DNA of 64,000 nt from positions 229,344,016 to 229,408,015 of the forward strand of contig NC_088201.1 of assembly GCF_037126465.1 (NCBI RefSeq). Direction: 5' to 3'. The stretch is from Ornithodoros turicata. Lineage: Eukaryota > Arthropoda > Arachnida > Ixodida > Argasidae. The translations under genes and the position numbers were made by a program. Below the pieces are notes generated by a model. That model ran no database searches, was not told the DNA's origin, and saw nothing but the letters and a program-made list of their open reading frames with translations. Positions 40,238 to 50,340 of this stretch are shown one piece after another (within the stretch, counting starts at the first letter, position 1; each line of letters begins with the position of its first letter).

Positions 40238-41443
40238 TTAAGGAGGCGGAAGGTCCGAGTCTCCACTCTCGGGGTCCCGGAGATGGTAGGGTTTCAGGTC
40301 CGAGATGGGCACTGGCCCAGTTTCTTCGTTCGTGTCACACCGACGAAGCCTGTAAGTGAGGCCAGAGGAGCACGCACTTACCTCGAAGGGGCCGTCCCAC
40401 CTATCTGCGAGCGAAGCTGCAAAGCCGCGTGCCGCATCACTTAGCGGGTGAGTCCGTCGAAGGACGAGGTCACCGACGCTGTAGGTGAGGTTCCGTCGCC
40501 CTCGGTTGTACTGGCGAGCCTGGTCTAACCGTGCGACGTCCAGGTTCTCCCGAGCCGTCCGAGCACCATCCTCCAGTCTACTCTGAAGGTTCTCAGCAAA
40601 CCCAGAATACGGAGGCTGAGTACTGCCATCCCGGAGGCTGAGTACTGCCATCCCGGAGGCCCAGAGCATTCTCTACTGGAAAAGGTGCCTCTCGTCCCAA
40701 GTTCAGGAACGCCGGGGTGAAGCCTGTAGATCTGTTTACTGTTGTCCATGTAGCGAACGCCAGTTCAGCCAGGCGAAGATCCCAATCACGGTGGTGCTGA
40801 CTAGTAAAAGAAACCAACATCATTTTCAGGTTCCGATTAACACGTTCGGTAATGTTAGCCTGAGGGTGATACGGGGATGTCTTCTTGTGCTGAATGCCTA
40901 AGACAGCGCAAGAATCTGAGAACACCTTACTTGTAAAGTAGGTAGCGTTATCTGTGATGAGCTGAGCAGGAAACCCGAACCGGCAAAAGGTGTCGAGTAG
41001 CCTTTCCCGCACTCTCTGGGAAGTCAGCGTACTGAGAGGAAACAGCTCAACCCATTTCTAAAATGATCAGTAACCACAAACAAATACTGGTTACCTCTAG
41101 GACTACAGGGAAATGGTCCCATCACATCACAAGCAACTATATGCCAGGGCCTATTGCTCTGAACAGGCTGTAAGCGGGACAGGCTGTAAGCGCCCAGGGC
41201 GTAAACCACCACGAGGTTTTGCTCTCTGGCATACGGGCCAAGTACGAACATACTTTGTTACATCCTGCCTCATTCCTGGCCATGTCGCAACACGACACAA
41301 CTTTTCATAAGTTTTCCTGCCGCTGCTGTGACCTGCCAAGGCCGAGTCATGAAAGTAACGTATGAAAGACTTACGCAACTTCCGTGGCACCACGACTCGG
41401 AACGGGAATGAGCCGTCGTCCTCATCCGCCTGGATTATGTATA
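40238..41443 (-). pseudogene. Interrupted gypsy: integrase and C-terminal region
   Basis: From 41443 down: zinc domain ('FHDSALAGHSSGRKTYEKL', then 'TWPVCQRAK'); core with 'IVACDVMGPF' (about 41150), 'LITDNATYFTSK' (about 40960) and 'NITERVNRNLKMM' (about 40840), which supply the three acidic residues; then a GPF/Y-like 'RWDGPFEVSA' module ending 'LPPP'. At least two frameshifts (near 41040 and 40660) break it. A local 20-nt duplication (gaggctgagtactgccatcc) lies at about 40613-40654. Confidence 0.75.
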
Positions 41444-41487
41444 TGTTGGGGAACGACATCATTTTTGGTACGTGCGCATCTATGCAC

Positions 41488-43300
41488 CCTGCTAGAAATG
41501 GTCCCATTGAAGATTTCCCGAAAAACTCATTGAATTCAATTGGACGTCTTTCAGACAAACACCATTAAAAAAAACCCTGAAATCCCAATTCCCAATAGAT
41601 GATTTGGAACAAATATTATATTGGACACAACTGGTGTTTTAATTGGTCTCAATGAAAATTCTCTGTAGAAATCAATGGGGCCCAATTCGAGACACATTGA
41701 ATAGCACCCATGCAAACTCATTCGAGGTCAGTCTTGCGTCCCATTGAGCCAATGTGCTGCACTAAGGAATTTCCCACTGAAGTCAGCCTGATATTCTCCC
41801 TGCCAATGCACTTTTTCAATGAGTAGTAACATTCAAAACCGTTGCTCCTAATGAAAGTTACGTTGAAGAATCAAAGAAGTTGTGGCTGCAAAAAGAAATA
41901 CACTTTGTGTGGTTTCTTCGTGAAAATTTATTGTTCACATAACAATACAGTAGGTGTGAAAATATGACAAATAGCAAGACACAAAAACGAAAAGTTATTT
42001 CAAATGACTTGCACATGTGTGAGTATTCATGGAACTGAGAAACCACACGAAACAATAAATAGCAGGAACAAATACTCAATTCATCACTTACGTGTCTTTG
42101 AAGGCGTACCGTTCATCACCGACACACACTACCGTAATCCATGGAGGCTCGTTCTCGCAACGTCCAAACAACGAACAGCGCACAACGCCAGGAGGAAAAA
42201 TTTCTTAAAGCACTGAGTTCTTCGACGACCATGTTCTTCACTGTCTTGTACACCTGCCGCCTCACGATTTACGGTCTAGCCTGACGTTCTTGAGCGAAAA
42301 TTAAAGCATCTCCAACTTAGGCGAGACTGTGTTCCCACGACGTGGTGATAGCCACATCGCGACAAAGACTCCCTTGCCTGCCGCCTCGTACAGGCTCAAC
42401 CTGCACGAAATACCATTTAAGATACACTTCATATAATATTTCAAATACCGTTTCAAATGACGTCGCTATAATGTCAGAAGGCAACAACGCATATTACATA
42501 CCTTTTCACACAGCGCGGTTGGTAACAGTCACTAAAACACTCCACTTCATCTTGCTATCTTTCCGTCAGCGCTCATAATGCCTGCAGGGGTAAAGGCATA
42601 CAAAGAACAGGAACGCCTTACACGTCAACTACGTACCTTAAAACGGAAAAAAATCACACAGATAAAGGGCGAATTGATGCAGATGCGCCACCGCCATCCT
42701 CACACTTGGACGATTCATAAGAGACTGACTATTCCGCTGGCGACTGGCGGACGCTTCCACTTCTGTGCAGTGCAATATTGCATGAATTGCAACACAATAG
42801 CTTCAAGCGGGAGGCGCAACAGTAGGTTATACCACGGATCCTGTACCTTTGAGGGAATATTCAAAAACATTTGAAATCACGCGAACTATTTTGGAGCGCG
42901 GATGGGGAAACGTGCTACGGCGCCGAAAAGGTAGCATCTCATTCCTTCAGTTGGGAATGATCGTGTCTCATTCGTTCACATTGGGCCAATTCATTCAATT
43001 GGCTTCGCATTCCTTGTATTGGTGGAGTATCTCATCAAATCAATTGGAAGTCAGCGTTTCTCATTGATACCCATTAGACCAATTCCTTGAATTGGTTCTT
43101 TATTCCCTGTGCGCAGCCTTCGCCACATAACATGGTGGAACACGTTGTCGCGAAGGCCGCTCCCCTGCAAAACTCCCAATTATCTCAATGAGAAATACTC
43201 CTCTTATGCACATTGAATGAATTGGTCATCTGATTTCACATTGAATCTCATTGGAACTGAGGGAGAATTCATTGAGATCATGCCCTTTATTTCCAGCAGG
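41488..43300. mobile_element. 1.8-kb non-autonomous DNA element inside the copia LTR
   Basis: The ends are CCTGCTAGAAAT (41488) and ATTTCCAGCAGG (43300), inverse except one base, flanked by GCAC on both sides (41484-41487, 43301-43304). The outer few hundred bases on each side are crowded with CATTGAAT, CAATTGG and ATTCAATTGG motifs in both orientations. The interior has only short ORFs (for example 42578-42874, basic, unknown). Superfamily not determined. Confidence 0.7.
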
Positions 43301-43379
43301 GCACCCGCCCACGTTTTCTCATTCTCAGTAAACCTGTTGCACCCGCACTGTTCGGCCGTCTGTCATTGCAGATCCAATA

Positions 43380-43393
43380 GGTTATGGGCCCAG
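43380..43393 (+). promoter_or_regulatory. Copia primer-binding site
   Basis: GGTTATGGGCCCAG starts directly after the LTR end. It is complementary to CTGGGCCCATAACC of initiator tRNA-Met around the anticodon, the same internal priming site used by Drosophila copia. Confidence 0.7.
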
Positions 43394-43505
43394 AGTCACG
43401 GAACTGACATCTGCGCTGCACAGGAGGGAAGCTGCTACAGGGTCAACCTCTGGTACTAGCTTCGTCTCTACACAGTGCTCGAATTGGTTTCGGTACAGCA
43501 AGGAG

Positions 43506-44570
43506 ATGGGAGAAGCAAGCAAGTTTTCGGTCGCGAAGCTGACGGACGGTAATTACCAGGCGTGGAAATTCAGGATGAAGATGCTGCTAATAAGGGAGGA
43601 AACTTGGACTTTCGTAGAAGATGAAGCCCCGGAGAGACCAACAGTTGCCTGGATTGCCGGCGACCGGAAGGCGCAGAGCACCATTTGTTTAAGCATTGAC
43701 GAGAGTCAAATAATACACGTCTGCAAATGCTCGTCGTCCAAGATGATGTGGGAGGAACTTCGCAAGGTATATGAGAGGGCTAACCTGAGCAATAAGTTGT
43801 ACCTTTTGAGGAGGTTGTACCAATCGAAGATGGACAGGGACGAGGACATGCAGGGCTACATACGGCGTGTTCTGGAATTGGTGGAGCGCTTGCGCGGCAT
43901 TGGAGAAGAGACTACCGACTTCCAGGTTGCTGCTCTTCTGCTTAGTGAGCTTCCTGACAGTTATGAAGCTCTGGTGACCGCTCTTGATGCTCGTTCGGAC
44001 GGAGATCTCACGCTAGATTACGTCAAAGGGAAGCTGGTCGATGAGTATAACAGGAAGCAAGGGTCTGCTGCCGCTACGGGCGACTCAGAATCAGCGCTTC
44101 GATCAAAGGCCCAGAACAGCGCGAAGAGTTTAGCCACGGCAGCCGCGACGGAATGCTTCTGGTGCAAAAAGGTTGGCCACTTCAAACGAGATTGTCCGGA
44201 CTGGAAAGCACAACGGAAAGGCTCTCGCAGAACACGTACTAAGCAGCGGGCGCGGACAGCCGTATCAAGCAGGTCATCCTCTCCCCATATGGCCTTTGCT
44301 ACCGGTTGTTCTTCTGGAGACAACCCGGGGCCAACATTGACTCCGGCGCAACAAGCCATATGTGCAATGACCGGCAATTTTTCACGAAGAGCTACGTGGA
44401 GAAGACGGAAACCATTACCGTCGCAAATGGGCAACATGTCTCTTCGGAGGGCGTTGGGCATGGCATTCTGTATTGCAAAGTTGGCGAATCAGAATTCCAG
44501 AAAGTCCGAGTGGAAAATGTTCTCTACGTTCCGGAGCTCGAGAGCAACCTTCTTTCAGTCAAGAGGCTAG
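43506..44570 (+). CDS. Copia gag with zinc knuckle
   Basis: The ORF starts MGEASKFSVAKLTDGNYQAW, matching copia gag, which opens with 'L.G.NY..WK..M...L'. It has the UBN2-type capsid region ('MMWEELRKVYERANLSNKLY', 'YIRRVLELVERLRGIG') and one CCHC knuckle, CFWCKKVGHFKRDC (about residues 217-230). Real gag sequence ends near 44300; the rest to 44570 is out-of-frame readthrough. In copia, gag and pol normally share one frame. Here pol continues in the -1 frame, so either a single indel or a frameshift site separates them. Confidence 0.85.
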   Translation: MGEASKFSVAKLTDGNYQAWKFRMKMLLIREETWTFVEDEAPERPTVAWIAGDRKAQSTICLSIDESQIIHVCKCSSSKMMWEELRKVYERANLSNKLYLLRRLYQSKMDRDEDMQGYIRRVLELVERLRGIGEETTDFQVAALLLSELPDSYEALVTALDARSDGDLTLDYVKGKLVDEYNRKQGSAAATGDSESALRSKAQNSAKSLATAAATECFWCKKVGHFKRDCPDWKAQRKGSRRTRTKQRARTAVSSRSSSPHMAFATGCSSGDNPGPTLTPAQQAICAMTGNFSRRATWRRRKPLPSQMGNMSLRRALGMAFCIAKLANQNSRKSEWKMFSTFRSSRATFFQSRG

Positions 44571-47437
44571 CACAGCAGGGTAATGTAGTGACGTTCCAAG
44601 GAGACCGATGCGTCGTGACCAAGAATCAGGACGTGGTCGCGACTGGTGAGATCCGCAACGACCTTTACACGCTTTTGACGGCAGGTACGGGTGCTGCGCA
44701 CATAACGCAAGTTACCAGTCACCATGACTGCATTCACGTGTTGCACCATCGCCTAGGGCACCGCCATTCAGCAGCTGTAGAGAGGTTGCACAGGGAAGGC
44801 TTAGCGGACGGCATCGTTGTGAAGCAATGCAACGAGCTACTTAAATGCACCAGTTGTTTGAAGGGCAAGATGAAACGTGCTTCCTTTCCTTCACACGCGT
44901 CTTCAAGGGCGGAACATCTTTTGGGCTTGGTGCACACGGACGTCTGTGGTCCAATGCCAGTACTAACAACAAGCAAGAACAGGTACTTCATTACCTTCAC
45001 AGATGACTTTTCAAGGTACACGGTCCTTTACCTACTGAAGTCCAAGGATGAGGTTCCTGCGAGGGTGGAAGAATATTTGGCTTTGGTTTCGAACAAGTTC
45101 GGCAGGCATCCGAAGACACTGCGTTCTGATAATGGGACAGAATATACTGGTGGGAAAATTCGAGAAATGCTTCGAAAAACTGGCATCCTACTCCAGACGA
45201 CGGTCCCATACAGCCCAGAACAAAACGGTGTGTCAGAAAGAAAGAATCGCACCCTTTGCGAGAGCGCTCGGAGCATGCTGTTCGGTGCCAGCCTGCCAAA
45301 GACTTACTGGGGTGAGGCTGTTGTTACTGCCTGCTACTTGCACAATCGGCTTCCGAGTAAAGCGGTTAACAAGACGCCCTACGAGCTGTGGAACAGCAAG
45401 AAGGCGAACCTGGCACATCTGAGGATGTTTGGCAGTAGGGCTTATATGCAGGTCTCAAAGGAACACCGCGACAAATGGGACGCTCGTGACATTGAAGGGA
45501 CCTTGGTAGGATACAGCGAAACACAGAAAGGATATCGTATACTAGTTGGAGGTACCAACAAGGTGAAGGTGTCACGCAGCGTTGTTATTGACGAGACTCC
45601 AGTCATGGAGAAGTTCTGTCGTGAGTCCCAGGCGGTACCACCTACGCTAGCACGACGAGGAGGCTGTTCACCAGACTTTATTGCGGAAGGTAACCCCTCT
45701 AATGCTGAAAATGATCCATCCGATGAAGTAGTAGTGGAACTGCTGTCGCCAGCGCCTGCTCCGCACCAAAGTGTAGGCGCTGATGTGCAAGAAAAGGAGG
45801 TGGGAGCTAACATGCCCAGGAGGTCAGCTAGGAGCAACAAAGGAGCTCCACCTGATCGGTTAGCGTACACTACCGCGCAGACTACGACAGCCCCTGATCC
45901 AGTCAGTTGGAAGGAAATGCAGAAGCTATCTCCCTCTGAGAAAGTGAAGTGGATGACAGCGGCGAGGGAAGAGATGGACTCGCTACACCAGCTTAACACT
46001 TGGGATCTTGTGCAGCTACCGCAGGGAAAACATCCATTTGGCTGCAAGTGGATATTCAGAACGAAGCGAGATAAACAGGGGAACGTTGAACGCTACAAAG
46101 CGAGGTTGGTCGCACAAGGTTTTTCACAGAAGTACGGCGAAGACTACGACGCAACGTTCGCCCCTGTCGCAAAACTAACAACCGTACGTGTACTCCTAAC
46201 CATCACTGCGATAGAAAAGCTAAAGGTCCGACACTTCGACGTTAAAACTGCTTTCTTGAATGGTGATATCGAAGAGAATATATATATGAAGCAGCCTGAG
46301 GGATTTGTTCAGGAAGGGGAAGAGCATCTCGTTTGCAAGTTGAAAAAGTCATTATGCGGGCTTAAACAGGCCGCGAGGGCCTGGAACGTGAAGGCAAACA
46401 AGGTACTACTCGAAGAAGACTTCGGGCGTGCTGATGCCGACCCCTGCCTCTATTCCCGAACTGCAGATTGTGGGGTGATGTATATTCTCTTGTACGTGGA
46501 CGACATGCTGATATGCCACCCAAATGACTCAACAATTACTCCAGTTTGGAAGGACCTTAACAAGCATTTTGAGCTCAAAGACCTTGGTCACGTCAGTCAC
46601 TACCTTGGAATTGAGATTGAGAGAAGCGAGGATAATCGCTTTCTTCTTCACCAGCGGAATAGGATCAGCAGCCTACTGGAGAAGTACATGCTTGGAGATG
46701 CCAAAGGCAGTGCCATCCCTATGGACGCGGACTATCCGAAACTCACTGGGGATGACGGCGTACTGCAGAGCAACGAGATCTATCGTCAAGCAGTTGGAGA
46801 GCTCTTGTACCTGAGCACGACAACGCGCCCGGACATAGCGTGTGCAATGTGGTACCTGTGCCGACGTGTCAGCAAGCCCCGCCAGCGCGACTGGACCGCC
46901 GTTAAGAAGGTATTTCGGTACCTCAAGTACACGTTGAATTACAAGCTGCAACTGTCTGGGGAGCCAGGTGCAAGGTTGGTATGCTACGCAGACGCAGACT
47001 GGGCAGGTGACATCAAGGACCGTAAATCAACAAGCGGCTACTTCATTAGTCTAGGAGGAAGCCCTGTTTCGTGGTCCAGCAGGAAGCAGACGTCCGTGGC
47101 GCTTTCATCAACAGAAGCTGAATACGTCTCAGCGGCGCATGCCTCACAGGAAGTGCTGTGGCTGCGACAGTTGCTCACCGACTTCGGCCGCAGCATGGAC
47201 GAGCCGACGTGTTTGCTCGAAGACAACCAGGGTTGCATCAAGCTGTCGGTTAACGAAGGCATTAGCGCGAGGACGAAGCACATTGATGTACGTCATCATC
47301 ATCTGCGCGACCTAGTTCACCACAGAGTCATCGACCTCCAGTACTGCCAAACTAGCGAGATGGTCGCAGACATTTTTACGAAGCCACTGTCGCGAGCAAG
47401 ACTGCAGAACCTCAGGGGGCCGTTTAGGCCTCGTTGA
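44306..47437 (+). CDS. Copia pol: protease, integrase, RT, RNase H
   Basis: Open for 1043 codons without a stop. Protease 'IDSGATSHMC' (residues 11-20); integrase zinc domain 'HHRLGHRHS' to 'CTSCLKGKMK' (about 147-195); integrase core 'HTDVCGPM', 'RSDNGTEYTGG' and 'NGVSERKNRTL' (D, D, E at about 209, 273, 309); RT from about 565 ('GCKWIFRTKRDKQGNVERYK') with 'YVDDMLI' (about 730); RNase H 'YADADWAG', 'SSTEAEYVSA', 'LLEDNQGCIKL' (about 890-980). All catalytic residues are in place, so this may be a functional or recently functional copy apart from the gag-pol frame change. The Met at 44306 is probably not a true start. Confidence 0.9.
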   Translation: MFFWRQPGANIDSGATSHMCNDRQFFTKSYVEKTETITVANGQHVSSEGVGHGILYCKVGESEFQKVRVENVLYVPELESNLLSVKRLAQQGNVVTFQGDRCVVTKNQDVVATGEIRNDLYTLLTAGTGAAHITQVTSHHDCIHVLHHRLGHRHSAAVERLHREGLADGIVVKQCNELLKCTSCLKGKMKRASFPSHASSRAEHLLGLVHTDVCGPMPVLTTSKNRYFITFTDDFSRYTVLYLLKSKDEVPARVEEYLALVSNKFGRHPKTLRSDNGTEYTGGKIREMLRKTGILLQTTVPYSPEQNGVSERKNRTLCESARSMLFGASLPKTYWGEAVVTACYLHNRLPSKAVNKTPYELWNSKKANLAHLRMFGSRAYMQVSKEHRDKWDARDIEGTLVGYSETQKGYRILVGGTNKVKVSRSVVIDETPVMEKFCRESQAVPPTLARRGGCSPDFIAEGNPSNAENDPSDEVVVELLSPAPAPHQSVGADVQEKEVGANMPRRSARSNKGAPPDRLAYTTAQTTTAPDPVSWKEMQKLSPSEKVKWMTAAREEMDSLHQLNTWDLVQLPQGKHPFGCKWIFRTKRDKQGNVERYKARLVAQGFSQKYGEDYDATFAPVAKLTTVRVLLTITAIEKLKVRHFDVKTAFLNGDIEENIYMKQPEGFVQEGEEHLVCKLKKSLCGLKQAARAWNVKANKVLLEEDFGRADADPCLYSRTADCGVMYILLYVDDMLICHPNDSTITPVWKDLNKHFELKDLGHVSHYLGIEIERSEDNRFLLHQRNRISSLLEKYMLGDAKGSAIPMDADYPKLTGDDGVLQSNEIYRQAVGELLYLSTTTRPDIACAMWYLCRRVSKPRQRDWTAVKKVFRYLKYTLNYKLQLSGEPGARLVCYADADWAGDIKDRKSTSGYFISLGGSPVSWSSRKQTSVALSSTEAEYVSAAHASQEVLWLRQLLTDFGRSMDEPTCLLEDNQGCIKLSVNEGISARTKHIDVRHHHLRDLVHHRVIDLQYCQTSEMVADIFTKPLSRARLQNLRGPFRPR

Positions 47438-47461
47438 TGGCTTGACGTCGAGGGGGGGGGG

Positions 47462-47596
47462 TGTTGGGGAACAAACGACAACGACATCATTTTTGGTACG
47501 TGCGCATATATGCATGCGCACCCGCCCACGTTTTCTCATTCGCAGTAAACCTGTTGCACCCGCACTGTTCGGCCGTCTGTCATTGCAGATCCAATA
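47462..47596 (+). repeat. Copia 3' LTR (135 bp)
   Basis: Begins TGTTGGGGAACAAACGAC after a run of nine to ten G (polypurine tract, 47451-47461) and ends TTGCAGATCCAATA. A perfect terminus would be CCAACA; both LTRs carry CCAATA. Confidence 0.85.
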
Positions 47597-48650
47597 GTAT
47601 CTGAACAGGATGCCATCCTGGCCCAGCAGATAGGAGCCGTGCCGTCCGTCAGTCGTTCCGGTGTCTGCCGAGTCTTGCTCAGCTATCCACTGCGACACCC
47701 GCTGACGAAGGCCGTCCGCTCTCTTAGCGTCTAGGAGCTGCTCTCTGCTCACGACCGTGCCCCAAGACGAAGATACGTCTCGTGCCACCTGTGCTGCTGC
47801 CAGGAGTTGAGAAGGCGCCTCGGTGCCTTCCTCTTCCCCCTCCGGTAGAGGCGCGCGGGACAGCGCGTCTGCTACCACGTTCGTTGAGTCCCGCCTGTAC
47901 TCCGCGTTGAAGGAGTAGCCTTGTTGTGTCAGGGCCCACCTGGCAAGTCGTCCAGACGGGTTATGGAGCCGCTGCAGCCAAGAAAGTGACTGGTGATCAG
48001 TCTGGACAGTGAAGATACTACCGTCCAGGTAGTGGTCGAACTTCCTGAAGCGAAGATGATCGCCAAGCACTCCTTTTCCGTCACGGAGTAGTTCCGTTCT
48101 GCCGGATTCAGCGTGCGACTTGCAAAAGCCACTGGACAAAGACTGGCGTCATGCTCTTGCAAGAGAACTGCGCCAACGCCATAATCGCTTGCATCTGTTT
48201 GCACAACAAATGGTTTGTTAAGGTCGGGCAGATAAAGCCTAGCCGTATCAGCGATTGCTTGTGATAGAGCTCGAAATGATCGTTCCTGATCTTCTCCCCA
48301 ATTCGTGCGCGTGTCCTTGCTCAACAACTGGTTAAGCGGCTGCGCAAGCCAGGCACAATTAGGAATGAATTGTCTGTACAACCAACCATACCTAGGGAGC
48401 GCTGCAAGGCTTTGACGTTACCGGGAACCGGAAACTCCGTGATCGCCTTTAGCTTGTCGTCGTTCGGACGGATTGTCCCTCCGTCCACCACAAAGCCGAG
48501 AAGGCTGATCCTAGACGATGCCAGCTGCACCTTGCGGGGGTTGATCGTTATACCCGCTTCATTCGTCCTTGCAAGGACGATTGACAGGTGTTCCAAGTGT
48601 TCCTGAAAATTTCTAGAAAACACTACGACATCATCCATGTATGCCATTCT
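47597..48650 (-). pseudogene. Interrupted gypsy: RT C-terminus and RNase H
   Basis: Minus strand from 48650: 'AYMDDVVVFSRNFQEHL' (RT active site), 'VVDGGTIRPNDDKLKAI', then 'RQFIPNCAWLAQPLNQLL', RNase H 'FVVQTDASDYGVGAVLLQE' and 'VTEKECLAI', 'VQTDHQSLSWL', 'NVVADALSRAPLP', and 'LLGQDGILFRY' at the copia junction. Frameshifts near 48370 and 48060 are visible. Confidence 0.75.
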
Positions 48651-48655
48651 GCCGC

Positions 48656-48935
48656 TCTGCTCTGCCAAAGCCGCTCTGCTCCTGGGGATAGAACCCATGG
48701 CTTTCAAGCCACCACCCAAGCCTCCGTAGGACCATTCGTTCCATGACTTTGCCCTAACAACTGGTGAGGGTAACCGGGCGAAATGAAGACAGAAGAAAGC
48801 ATCATTGCAACGGCGGAATCCTGGTGCGGGGGACGACTTCCAATCTAACGGCTCAGGAGGGTCTCCTCCGTCGGCGGCCACTCGATCTGGGACGTCCGTC
48901 ATTCACATTCTAGTGAGGCGCTGCTGTTGTGGAAT
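48656..48935 (-). mobile_element. LINE fragment fused to the gypsy 5' break
   Basis: In the minus strand one frame reads 'RPVTLTS' then 'GKVMERMVLRRLGWWLESHG' and 'QEQSGF', an RT fingers block of CR1/Jockey-type LINEs. The outer part (48788-48930) is repeated at 63196-63335. Confidence 0.55.
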
Positions 48936-49199
48936 AGAAATGACATATTCTCTGAATAATTTCCCAGAATCCCCGCCGCGATTCCCTCTAGTGCAAAATA
49001 ACGCGTGTAGGTGTTACTTAGCAGCGCTATAAATATTGCAGAAGGACAAGTCGCTACGTAACAAGCAGTGATGTTACTTCCGGAACGAAATAACGGGCAG
49101 TTTATGAACATCAGTCTGCAAGTTTCATTCATAAGCACTTAATGTATCACCAGCTCGCGCAGCGTATATACGATATAGTAAGATCGCGTTAAACCCCGA

Positions 49200-49285
49200 G
49201 ACGTCGTGGCGACGGGGGTGGGGGGCTCGAATCGTCGCGCCGGCCGCGCTGTCTGAGGTTTTTCCTGGGTTTTCCCCCATGCTTT
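49200..49285 (+). mobile_element. SINE fragment
   Basis: gctcgaatcg, then GGCCGCGCTGTCTGAGG and CCTGGGTTTTCC match the middle of the SINE at 4743-5040 (B box degenerate, opposite strand). It is cut off at the LINE tail at 49286. Confidence 0.5.
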
Positions 49286-50340
49286 TTATTTATTTATTTA
49301 TTTAGAATACGTTAAAGACCGAAACGGGTACTACATAACGCAGGAGTTGGGCGACAATAACGCTGTAAAAACTGAAAAAGTAATTAACATGATCGGCAAA
49401 CAACAAAAGAAACGTCAAATATACTAAAAAAGGGGAATACAGCACTAAAGTCATCAAGACATAATGCAAAAACCAGCAAGGATGTACACATATAGATCCC
49501 GTGAACAACAGTGCGAGAAAAAAAAGGAAAAAAAAAGAACGTAAAGAAGAGTCAGGGGAGAGATAACAAATTGGTGATGGCCGCCTGAAACTGGGGATGA
49601 TTAGTGAAAAGTGCTACATGGCGGGGAAGGTCATTCCAGAGTCTTGACAATCGGGGAATAAACGACTGGAAGCAGTAAAGGGTATTATACAGGGTGTTCA
49701 AAATTAAGCTTTCACTATCACTCTATAAAAAGGAAAACTGGTGCTATTTTTCTGTTCCTTGAGTAAGAAACAGGTGCTACATAATTAGCAGCACCTGTTT
49801 TTTACACAAGTAGCCTAAAAAGTTATCATCCGGTTTCTGTTAGGTCTGCAGTCAGTATTACACCTAAGTATTTGTAAGATTCGGCGCGGACGAGAAGGGA
49901 AGTGCCGAAGTAGGAACTTGAAATTAGATGAAAGGACCGTGAGAAGGAGAGAACTTTATATTTATGAAGCAGTACCGCTTGCGGTGCTGTTCCGGGAAGA
50001 TCTTTTCCTGATCTTTATATTTATGAATATTGACAGGCAGTAGCCATGCCGAGCACCAAGATGATATACGTTTAAGGTGCTGTTGGAGTCTATCACAGTC
50101 TAGGGTGGAAGATACTTTACGGTAGATGACGCAGTCGTCCGCGAAAAGACGGATAGAAGAAGTTAAGCCGTTACAGATGTCGTTAATGAAAATGAGAAAT
50201 AAAAGAGGGCCTATCACCGAACCCTGTGGGATTCCTGAGGATACAGGTGCCAGAGAAGACGCTTTTGAGACCAATTTCAGCGGAGTTCCCCCTAAAGTCC
50301 ACCTACAGCGCATATGCACAAGCAGCACAACTTCTTGACT
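49286..50340 (-). mobile_element. CR1/Jockey-type LINE fragment with MITE insertion
   Basis: Minus strand from 50340: RT 'SSGIPQGSVIGPLLFLIFIN' and 'IRLFADDCVIYR', later 'WCSAWLLPVN'. After the inserted MITE the C-terminus reads 'SFIPRLSRLWNDLPRHVALF' (about 49640). The 3' end carries a (TAAA)n tail (49286-49303). Confidence 0.7.
49690..49838. mobile_element. Truncated copy of the 28710 MITE inside the LINE
   Basis: CAGGGTGTTCAAAATTAAGC follows TA at 49688-49689. The sequence follows the 28710-28919 element to about CATCCGGTTTCTG, then stops, lacking the right TIR. LINE coding resumes on both sides, so the MITE inserted into the LINE. Confidence 0.7.

Larger units (their letters stand above)
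41444..47596 (+). mobile_element. Copia/Ty1 element, nearly intact, with an insertion in its 5' LTR
   Basis: Left LTR begins TGTTGGGGAACGACATC (41444) and, after an internal insertion, ends ...GATCCAATA at 43379. Right LTR 47462-47596 has the same ends. The outer flanks GTATA (41439-41443) and GTATC (47597-47601) are a 5-bp duplication with one mismatch. A primer site, gag, protease, integrase, RT, RNase H and polypurine tract are all present. Excluding two indels (about 10 and 6 nt), the LTRs differ at about two positions, so the insertion is recent. Confidence 0.9.
39155..48650 (-). mobile_element. Gypsy element interrupted by a copia element
   Basis: The minus-strand gypsy pieces at 47597-48650 (RT after YMDD, RNase H, start of integrase) and 39155-41443 (integrase, C-terminal region, 3' LTR) fit end to end when 41444-47596 is removed. 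The break falls just before the integrase zinc domain. The 5' part before 'YMDD' is lost at about 48655, where a LINE fragment adjoins. Several frameshifts are present. Confidence 0.8.

Noticed and set aside
45442..46047. 201-codon antisense ORF in copia
   Set aside because: Shadow of the pol frame; no independent evidence.
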